Assembly: GCA_949825065.1 (NCBI GenBank)
Contig: OX463856.1
Span: forward strand, 20,828,632-20,892,631
Length of the DNA: 64,000 nucleotides
Source of the DNA: Odontocerum albicorne
Taxonomy: Eukaryota; Arthropoda; Insecta; Trichoptera; Odontoceridae
Reading direction: 5' to 3'
Of the stretch, positions 46,062 to 58,000 are shown piece by piece (the stretch's first letter is position 1; every line of letters begins with the position of its first letter). Under the pieces are notes generated by a model. The model did not search any database. It was not told the DNA's origin and saw only the letters and a list, made by a program, of their open reading frames with translations. A program made the translations under genes and the position numbers.

Positions 46062-49000
46062 CTGAAACACAGAGAAAAAAATACTTGAAACTTTCAGTAC
46101 TGATTAAATGATCGTTAAATTAGATTAAATAGATAAATTGTTGGTACTCGTAAGTCGCATTGACTTTCAGCTCCTGCTTTGTGGGCTTGACTTCTGCTGG
46201 AGCCAGAAATATTTAAACGGAAATCTAGTCGTGATTTCAATAAAAAGCTTTTTGCTGCCTTGGCTGCTACGTACTCTGTAAGAGGAAACTCTGGGATACA
46301 GACAAGTAGTCTTGTAGGGGCAGTATGCCCATCAAATGCCCGACACCGCTAGGGGATGGTTGGAAGAGATTGTCATAAAGCAATTAGTTTGCCAGGTTGT
46401 AATATATACAATGAAAATGTAATAAATTCGAATTTATTTTATTCTTAATTTTATTTCATTCCACTCACTTTTATATCACTTAACAAAAATCTTTAAAAAC
46501 TTCCATTGTGAACATGTCATGCTCAAAATCAATTGAAATTAATTCATATATCTTTTTTTTCTTATGTGTTTTTACATAACAAAGTTTTATTAAAATTTAA
46601 TTCAAAAATCAAATTTAAAAAAAAACACTGCTATATTTCGACCCAGATTACATAATATTAAAATTTGGAAGACAGAATACTTATAATGTCGTGAATTTCA
46701 TAAATAAATCCCATAATTACCATAAATGTTCAAAAATTCCTCATAACATCGAAAATTCCCAACTGAATTGAAAATACGTAACATTAAAAAGTAACAAGAA
46801 AGTCCGAAATTATGAAAAATTGTCGAAACACCCCATGATATTGAAAATATAATATATAATTTTACGAGTATAAACTGAAACTCAAAATATGCTAAAATTT
46901 GGCAAAATTAAAAAATATCTACAGTAAAGGATTTTTTTTAATTTTACAAAAAATCTGTAAAAATGTTCTTGAACGAATGTGTTACCATATTGGACTCTAT
47001 ATTCTCATCTTGTACCATAGATTGTCATCTTGTACCATATATTGTCATTTTGTAACATATATTATCATCTTGTACGATGTATTGTCATCTTAGTATTTTT
47101 ATTCAAACCATACTTCGTTATCTTGGACGAAAATATTTTAATATTGAATCGTATTTCATCATTTTGAAAAAAAAAATGCTTCCATCCTGTTGCATATTTA
47201 GTCATTTTGAATTTTTATTTATATATTTGACCATACTTCGTTACCTTGGCCCAAAATATTTCCAAGTTTAATTGTTTATTTATTTTTTTTACACATGACA
47301 AGAAATATACATAATTTGTGAAAAAACAACAGGTAATTTAATTTGTACAAACAATTTTAATGGATCTGGGTTTGTTACCTTTCATTTGTCGTGTCCCCAG
47401 TAAACTAGACTTTTGTCTGTATCTCACTGAGGATATATAGCATGAAAAAATAAATCGATACTTCTTTCCGATTTTTTTTTAATTGTTTTGGATTATATTT
47501 TGGTATTTTGGACTAAAAATGTGTCCATATTAAACCGTATTTTGTCATTTTGGACAAAAATGTTTCCATAGTTTAGTCAAATATTTCGTCATCTTGAACG
47601 GACGTATTTCCTCATTGGAACATATTTTTGTCATCTTGAAATTGAATGTTTTTATATTGATCACATTTTGTCATGAAAAAAAATTTTTTTTATAGCACCA
47701 TATTCCGTTGTCATGTACAAAAATGTTTTTATACTGCAACATATCTCGTTCTTACTCTTAATAAAGCAAAACTTTACTCTAAAGTAAGCAAAACTTTTCC
47801 AAGATTTTCTTCAGACTTTTGAAATAACATTTATCCATAACATCTATCCATGTCTACCGACAGAACTTGAGTCTAACTTTTGATTTCTATCCACGGTAAC
47901 ACGCGATTGGCATAACAAACGCTACAAATATAACAATTCTAAATTTATTCCAGGTATAAAATGTATTTAAAAAGGGGTGACTGGTGCTTCATATGACATG
48001 ACAAGGGAGATGGTAAAGGGTAGCAATATGGGCAAAAGATAATTGAATATAAAATTAATTAGCTGTTTCTCTAATTCCTCTCAACCACTGCGACACGTAT
48101 TTATACCTCCTATCTCAAGGCTCATTTCAGGGGGAAGGATTTCGGTTTGTTACGAGAGAATTTTTTTAGCCTAACTTAACATAATATGTCATGTTTCGGC
48201 GGAGCTGTGAGTCTACCTACAGGAAATATTTTTAAGAAAAAGATTTTTATGCATTATTTATAAGTTTAATTTTTGTTGATGACTATATATACAAGTATCT
48301 CCTATGTTTCTTAATTCATCGTTAAGTATTATTTTTTTAGCAGGTTTGAAATATTTTACGCTTAATTTACCTTATGCATTTTATATACCAGGAATGACCT
48401 AACTACGGCTCGCAGACCAGATCCGGCTCACGAAGTCCATTTTTGTGACCCACGTAGACATACAGTTTGATGTCAAACAACAAAAACTTCAATACATTAG
48501 AGTAACCTGGTTATGCAGTGAGCAAAATTTCTGCTATAACACAATTATTATTACTTCTCACTTATTATTTTGCTGTAAAAGTATAATTTATCTCTTTCCT
48601 ATAAAAGTTCACTATCATTGAAATTTATAACTCGAATTATCTATAAAATCCAATAAGATAAAGATTAATTAACTTGAAAGCGATATTAAAGATGTAAATC
48701 ACAAGCATGAAGCTTGACATGGAAAAATTAATAATTGATAGTCATTTTTTACACTGATTATACTTTAAGTGATTATAATTGATTTATATAATAAACAATG
48801 AATGTGTTATTATTGATTTATAATAAAGTTATTATTCCTTGCAGTTAACAAAGGTATTCTTTTTTTCGCTAGTCCGCGACGGCTTTTGCGAGTAACTCAT
48901 AGAATACGGCCCGCCTATGTAAAAGTTTGGTAATGCGTGGTCTATCTAAAAGTAACTTTTCGGGTTTAGCATACCATACCGAAAGAGACAAAACATGATT

Positions 49001-52000
49001 TTTAAAAAAGAAACGTTACAAAATGTACTGAGAATAGGTTAATCTCATGAGCAGCAACAGTTCAAATTTGAAAGACATTGTTTTAGATTTTTATATATCA
49101 CAGAACAGGCAATGAGCTCAGTCAGACAATGGATATAAACCACTGTCTTGTAAAAAATAATAAATGAATATTTGAATAAAATATAAATTTAAACTAAAAA
49201 TGCAGAAACTTCACATAAATACCAACACGCAATATAAATGAAGGCAGAGAGAACCGATTGCCAAGTCTCGTTACACATACTTCACCTCTTCTTCATTCAT
49301 GCACCTCGTAGAACTTCGATGATCTCTCTGACTATTAACATTTTATTCTTTCAAAATATCAACCATTTCCTTTTAGGTCTTTCTCTTACTCGCATGTCAC
49401 TCAAATTTGTACTATATGTGTATATTAATTTTGTTAGTCTTTCTTCATTTATTCATTTTACATACCTTAACCATCTCAAGGTGTTCTTTTTCATCTTACT
49501 TAACATATCAGACATTTTTTTTATTTTATTTTTTTACATTTTACGATCGGTTTCTACCAATTACAAATACACATCAAATTTAAGTGTGCATCAATACAAA
49601 ACACAAACATAAAACAACGTAAAAAAACTGTATAGTAAAAAACAGAAACGAAAATCCACTCGCATAATACATCCACTTTATACATAAAGAAAACCCCAAT
49701 AATCCTTTAAACAATATAAATCAATTATTAAAAATCAAATATCAATAAACAATTTGTAAAAATTTAAAAAAAAACAAAACTCAATATTTGCGCATTCTCT
49801 GACTTTAAACATTTCAATCTTTCAAAATATCATTTATACTTTCCTTTGGGTTATTCTACCACACTTCCTACTCACATTTGCATTACACATGAATGTATCT
49901 TTAATTTGAGTAGAACCGCTTTTATCTTTTATTTTATTTTACCATCAGGAGTCGAACTAAAGCCTCCAGGTGATAGATCAGCTTTTTACACACTAAGCCG
50001 CGGATGTCAACTAGTAATACTCGTAATTTAAAATAGCTTATTAATGGTTGTAAATAATTTATGTTTTAATATATTTCATTTTCTTTGTACACAAAACAAC
50101 TTAGAGGGTTTATTGCGGTACGACGATTGCTTCCAACCAACCAAAAATGTATTAAACAGACAAAATAAAACTAAATGAGAACTCTTATTTAAAATCTTGA
50201 TTACTACGGAAATCAAACCCGCATCAGGAAGGGCGAATAGGTGTTTTACCAACCAGGCTACAAAAATCGTTATGTAAATATATTTCGTTTATATTCATAA
50301 TTCTTCAATATGACACATGTGTTTTTATAATATTTTCCACATATTCATCTTCTTACTTTTCAACTTCCCTTAATGAACTCACCGAGCCAATATACTCGTA
50401 CTTTCAAAGTCTATATTCTGAAAAAAAAATGTCAGCAGATATTTGAAATATAAGCCTTATTGTTTGCAACCCTTCAGCGTTCAAACAACTTTAGGTTTTC
50501 ATCAAAGCTCGCAAATTCAATTTCTGATACAATTTTCCACAAAACGCTTGAGAAGTTGAAGCAGATTCACTTTTGTATTATGCACGCCTTACAACGAAAG
50601 TCTCTTTTAGAAAGGAAAGAAATAGTCAAAAAATAAATAAAATTAAAAATCTCCATCTTTATGTTTAGTTAAACAATTTATTGTTAAATATTACAATAAA
50701 GAGTAATTATGTTTTTTTTTTTCAGTATTTTTACATTTGTCTGTTTCTTTTTCAGTATTTTAACATACGTCTGCTTTTTTTTTTGGTAATATCTATTTTT
50801 TTTTGTTTGGCTTACAAGTTTGTTATATTACACACCCTTGCCTACTTACTAATATAAATTATTTTTATAATTAGATAAATAGCTGTAAAAACGATCAATT
50901 CAGATTAAAAAAGGTTTAATGAAACTATCTCAGTACAACTATCAGTAATTTAATCGAAGATCTTCTTTCCTAAGCATACATCTACCCCATTAATTCTTTC
51001 TTATGGTACTCATTAATGTACCCTATATTATACAAAACCATGACAGTATGCAACGTTGCCTTCTACTCCATTTATATTGCCTTATGATTAAAACTTGGGT
51101 TCACTTTTTCATTTATACGATCTTTTTTTTCTTGATGTAGGTAATGGATTTTTTTGCGAAAATCATTCCTGGGAGGTAGAACACAATCTTTAAGACGTGT
51201 TTATTGGCATGCAATATTTTGCAGGTATCGCATGTGCTGCTTTGTATGAAATTGTGTCTCTTCCAAGTCTATTCACAAGATCAAGCCAGTCCCACTATCT
51301 ATTCATGCTTTATCTGACTCTATTAACTGTATTACGGATCAGAAAATTTCTGACCCTATGTCTGAGAGATTTTCTTTGGATGTTCATCTCTTGCGTAAGA
51401 CTTTATCTCGAGTGTTTGAAGGAGACTCATTATGTTTCCTCCTTGCGCAGGCTCTGGTTTCAATATTTTAAAACATTATCGACCTGACACAGGTTTTGCA
51501 AATTCAAATTTTATTTTTAAAACGATGTAAATTGTACTCGTAAATGTTGTATTTGGATTGTAATAAAAAAGCCGAAACATTTGTTAAAAAGAATATTCTG
51601 ATCAGACTTCTCATTTTATTTATTTCTTTTTATTTTATTCACCATTTAATTATAAAAACAATCTAACAGACTTATTGCCAGATGGCAATCTCTTCCAATC
51701 GACTAAACAAAAGTAAATAAAAGAAGTTACATGGTGAACAAAAATATTCAAATGATTATTGATCTTTGTGAAATTTATGAACATGTACATATCAATCAAA
51801 GGAAAAGAGAGGAATGGTGGAGAAGAAAGAAAAATCAAGAATTAAAACGCGTTATATTACTGACAAGAAATTAAGAGTTTTTTGGTCGCCTTAGTTCTAG
51901 TAATTATAAAGTATTAAGATTTGTAATATACTTTTTTAATGCGTTGTAAGTTCGCATTTTACGCTCATTTATATTCGTAGCCTCAGAATTGGTGCCCCAT

Positions 52001-55000
52001 ATTCGTTGCCTCATAAAAGCATAAAAACCCGGGAAAACACCTTAGGCGAACATTAGCACTGCAATATGTTAAAAATTACAAATTCAATTTTATACCGCGC
52101 CGTTTAGATAGCAAACCGCTCTCCTTAAGGGCGTTCTAACTTGGGACTCGAGCCCACCAATTTTAGACAAATCACGTCTGGCAGCTATAGCAGTGCCCGA
52201 GCGAATCGTGTATTACAATGTCTTTGTATATTGTACAACTTTTTAAGATTATCATCCTGTGGTAATCACCTCCAACTAACCAGAATGATGTTTACGAAGC
52301 TTTAAATGAAAGCCAGACTGAAAACTTTTTAGTTTTTTTTTAAACTGGTTTCTAGCGAGAACCGAACCCGCAACTTCTGGGTCAGAAGGTAGGCGTCTTT
52401 CCAACTAATTAAAATATAATTCAATATGCACTGAAAATATTTGCCTTTAAAAATATAGTTTTATAAATCTGATCTACAAAATATTGTATCAAATTCAACC
52501 ACCTTGGCGAATGCCTTTTCTCATCTTTCGCATTTTGGTTGTAATGTTAGTAATATGAACGTGTCGATTTGCGATAACTTTTACATTAAAACTTTATTTA
52601 AACACAGGTATTAAATGTATAAAATTATTTACAAAAACATTTCTTGATCAACAGGAATTGCTAAGTTTCCATTTCTTTATTTTAAAATTTTAGAGTAACA
52701 TTCAAGTGACAGAAAAAAATGTTTGACTCAATATCATTTTTTGTATTGATTTTACACAATACAATGACTTTATTGTTATCAGAATCCAGCATTATTTTTC
52801 ATTTTCATTTTATAACCAAATCTCCTGGAAACGTGCGAAAATTACAAAATCAATCCTTCGGAAATGTTTTTCTCACTCTCTTTCTTGAGATAGTAAATAT
52901 TAAATTTCCATTAATAGAAATTTCACTGCGTATTTCATTTCTGTTATTTCCTGAAAATGTGAAATCTTTTTCCTGAAAAATGTATTTTTCGAGGATTTAT
53001 CGGACTTTGTTTCAAATTACAAAGATTTTATCCTTTTTACATTATTGATGAAAAATGTTGTATTTTATATGTACGTTGATATTATAATACTAGGTGTTGT
53101 AGTGTTGATATCACAGAACGAAGGATTAAACATGTGTTGTACTATACATTTGCGATGGCTCTTGGTTTTGATTAGAAAGAATAACGATAAACGATTGGGA
53201 ACAAATTAAGAGATAATATAATACTATCAACAGTATTCCTTAGCAGGTCCCAACCAAGAAGTGGCGTGACCCGTTAACTATACCCGACTTGCATTCCACA
53301 GCTACGCCCACGCGTTCTGACTACAATATACGAGTATGTACTCAACCCATACAATATATGTACTCAATCATGCATACATACATATCATCGTGCGTATCCT
53401 TAACAAGGTAGGCAGAGATAACAGATGTCCGAACCTTTCTAAGTACAAAACTTTTGCAACAACCAAATGTTTGCATCTCATCACGCACGATCTTCTTTCT
53501 TTATACTTTCCACTTTATCTTTTTTCAAGATCTGGATCATATGGTAAAGCCACGTTTTCCTTGATCTACCTCTTTCAAGCATACCTTGCACTTTTGACTT
53601 GTAAACTCACTTAGTAATTCTTTCATCACACATTCTCTCCACATATTTAAACCATCTTAAAGCTCCTTTTTGTCATATTTCTAAACAACATACATTAATA
53701 TATCATATAATGTCTTCATTTCGTCTTTTTTTATACTTTGACATTCCAATATTTTCCCTTAAAGCACGCAAGCATGTGAAAGTGGGCATTAAAACACTAC
53801 CATTTTATGTATCGTCATTTTGGTTGTTGTACATAACATTAGGTACACCGTTTACCGTTTTCCCTTTAAACTCGACCATCACACGTAAATAGGAGTTAAA
53901 TCAAATTATTTAATTAGATTTTGTTGTACTGTCCACCTTCTTCTTCTTCTTGTCGTACCCTATCAGGTCCTCCCGACGTTAGCAATCACTCTTACAAAGG
54001 CTTCTCTATCTTGCGCAACCCGGAACAGGTCCTCCGCACGCCTCATCCCCGTACAGTCTCTTATATTGCCCAGCCAAGATGTTTGACTTCCACCAGGACC
54101 ACGCTGCCCACAATCTTGCCCATCAGTATTAACTGGAGGATTTCGTAATTCTCTCCACGTAAAATGTGACCCAGATAGGACATCTTGCGGACCTTTATAT
54201 CTGTCAGCAGCTGTCTACTACAATTAACTCTCCTCAAGACCTCCGAATTGGTGATCATATCAGTCCACGGTATACGAAGCATTCTCCTGTGCAACCACAT
54301 CTCGAACACTTCCAACCGATATATAGTATGAACCTTCAGCGTCCATGTTTCTGAGCCATACAGCAGAACATACCAAACGCAGCACTTTAACACTATCTGC
54401 CTTAGTTTCAGATTCAATTTATCATTGCAGAATATTGATCTCATTTTGGGGAATGAACTACGGGCTGCTTCAATCCTGCACTTCACCTCCATATCTGGGT
54501 CGACAGATGTAGTGATCATACCACCCAGGTACTTGAATTGCTCCACCCTCTCCAACAATTCACTCCGAAGCCGCAATGTCATAGCGGAGTAATTTACCCT
54601 GCCAAATGCCATCAATTTTGTCTTTTTGATATTTATATTAAGGCCTAATTATTCTCCTGCATCGTTAATGTTAACAAGAAGTTCTTGAAGATCTGCGATG
54701 TTATCAGCCAAGAGGACAGTACCATCGGCATATCTTATATTGCTGACAAACTCGCCATTGACCTTCACTCCTCTTGATGAGTTTTCCAAAGTCTTTTTAA
54801 AGACATAATTAGAGTGCATATTGAAGAGTAACGGTGACAATATGCCACCCTGACGTACACCTCTTCTGATTTTAATCTCTTCTGAACAGGCATTACCGAA
54901 TTTACTATCCACCTAACTAGACAGAAATACTTCTTCTTAGGAAGACAATAAGTAAATAGGGTTTTTAATATTTGTTTATGATTGTATCTTTTTATTGTAT

Positions 55001-58000
55001 GTGTGACTTACGCCTTTGTTATTAAAAATTGTTATTTTGATACATTTATTTAAACTGGTGTATAAAAAATGCTTCTTATACAATATTATAATTTATTCAA
55101 TTAAAATAGTCGAGAACTTAAAGGGTACCATAAAACGAGAAATATCTTTACACACAAAGACGAAATCATCGTGTCTTTTTGCGGCCGGTGCCTAAAGGAT
55201 TTTTTTTATTTATAGAGATATAACACTTTCTGCCACAATTTGTTTGTCGTAAAATATTTATTGCGTTCTTTGATATTTATATCTGAAATAAATAAATAAA
55301 TTTTGAATATAAAGCAAAATGTCGTCACGCATATGACTCCAAAGAATATCAATAAAACAGCGGAATCCGTATTCTCCAATTTCACGAGCGTGTCTGGTGA
55401 AATATTTTTCGTATCATCTCCAAAAATCTTGACAAAAGAACTAATAATATATTTATATTCATAGTTTATGGTTTGCCTTTACGACTTATCAACAATATAA
55501 AGGTAGCATTGTTTTGTGATTACTGTAATTATCGTATAATTTTGACGTCAACGTTTTATGAAAGCCCAAAATATCCTCATCTGTTTAGGTTTGTCCGCAA
55601 AGCAATGTGGTATTTTTAGGTCAAATTAAAAGCAATTTTTTTATAATTCGATCAAACTTGCTTATGGACGGTGGTTTTCGATATTTTCACATACACTACA
55701 CATGAGTTATTATTAAATGTCGATTTTTTTTACTTAAAAAATCTTTTTCACTTGCAATTCATTCAAAATTGGTATTTTTCTTAAAAAATAACTTTCATCA
55801 TATTTTACATTATAATATTTTCCCTGCACACAGTACAACTTAGAATAATAATTGTTACGTGGTGATTTCTACCATCCAACCAGAATGATGTTGAGAAACC
55901 CCTAAGTGAAAATCCGACTGAAACTCTTTGTTTGCAAAAAATGGGTTCTAATGAAAATCGATCCCGCAAATACGAAGTCCATAGAGGTCATGGCCTGATT
56001 AAAATCGATCCCCTAAATACGAAGTCCATAGAGGTCATGGCCTGATTAAAATCGATCCCGCAAATACGAAGTCCATAGAGGTCATGGCCTGATTAAAATC
56101 GATCCCGCAAATACGAAGTCCATAGAGGTCATGGCCTGATTAAAATCGATCCCGCAAATACGAAGTCCATAGAGGTCATGGCCTGATTAAAATCGATCCC
56201 GCAAATACAAAGTCCACAGAGGTCATGGCCTGATTAAAAAAAATAGCATGACATCGTGAAAAAGGAAAATCCATTAGAGGTTTTTCGTGTTTTTTTTTTC
56301 TGGACACTTACTCGAAGCTGCAGTCATTAAAACGTTCCTGGGGTTTTTTAAACATCATTGAATTTTGAATCTATCAATACAATAGATTTTTTTTTAATTT
56401 TTGGATAATTTATATTTGTCTTCACTTATTTGTATGGTTTAATTAAAAACTTTCCAGCTAGTGTTGCATAGTTACACCCATAAATTGAGCTTCAAGGCTT
56501 AAGAATCAACAGAGTAGGCACGGAGATATTCATCATACGTGCTCGTATTAACAATACTACTACACGTAGAAAGGCAACAACACTCATACACGTCTAGCGC
56601 ATAATATAATTATAACAAGACGATTATTTTTGGTACTATTGGGAATCGACCCAGAAACTCCTGAGGGAAATTCTAGCGTATTATTAATTAAGTCACGGAG
56701 GTTGTCCTATTTGTCTTCAGGGACTTTTGTAATATTTAAAAATGCATCTTAAGGATGTTTTAAATAATAAAGTAAGGTTATTTAAAACTTTAACACTTCT
56801 TATTTATCAAATATTATTTTCCATCTCAACAACGAATAAACATTGCAAGTTATTCGTACAAAAGCAATAATAGTGAACTGCTATTTTCAAGTCAGTTGAG
56901 CATTCAAACTTTCCGGAAGATCTAAACTAATAAAGACCAAACACCGGAGAACTATATAAACATCTACTTTGAAAGGAAGCATTAATTGGACCTTCCCGGA
57001 ACACTCATTAGCATTTGAATTCCCGATACTGTAGTAATATTGATTTTCTACAGTTCCTTAATTGCAGTTGACATTTTCCAAAGCGCGTAGAATATTTGGA
57101 AATGTCATATTAAAACGACATTTGAAAAGGTCGATTTTTTAAAACATGAAATGGTCACCCTAATTCATTCAGAAACATTCATTTTCAAAACATTTATAAT
57201 TAATTTTTGACGTCTGAAATCATTACTACACGAGGAAGAGGTAAAACGAGAAGTTTATGGAAGAATACGAGTTTCAATTGAGGAAAAAAGAGAGGTTCTA
57301 TATAGGTAAATAATAAAAACATGTATTAGGAGATTACTGATTGTCAATGAGGCAAATACAGTTGGTGGAAATGAAGATTTTTCTTGTGTCCTTTCTGCCT
57401 TCCTTCCTCTTCTCTCGTGAGATTTTTCTCTCACAGTTGTTTGTTCAGGTCTTTCATCTATGATACATGCTCAGGAGTTCCCCATTGAATCTATTCCAGG
57501 CGTCTCGGGAATGCAAGTTTTAGACACTCTTCTACAATGCGACGAAACATTTGGACATGAACACAATGGAGAATCAATGTTACTCTATCTCTGAAAGGCA
57601 TGTGCACTGCAACCATGGCCACATTAAGATGATTCAGGTTACACCACTATGTTCCTAGCAGGTCCACTTGCAGATCTTGTTCTTGTAGAAGCATATTACG
57701 ATCACTAACAAATTAAAGATTTTCAACCGTGAACGGATCTATTGCTTTCACCAGGAATCTGGCAAGTTCATATTCTTTTAGCCAATCGTTATTTCCTGAT
57801 TCCGAAAAGTTGTCGACATTTTGAGTAGACCTTCCAAAAGGGTTGTTTTCAAGTGTTTTCTAAAGCTGCACATGCCACCAATATCTCAAAAACAAACAGG
57901 TCGTCCATTCCACGCCACAGCACTGCCAACGGCAAAAGCTTTTTCATAAAACTGCTTTATTGGATCAATGTTAATTTATATACTCAGATACCGTAGACTT

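Noticed and set aside
55950..56240. CRISPR-like array
   Set aside because: Units are contiguous with no variable spacers and the genome is eukaryotic; same for the 23-, 25-, 36- and 45-bp arrays.
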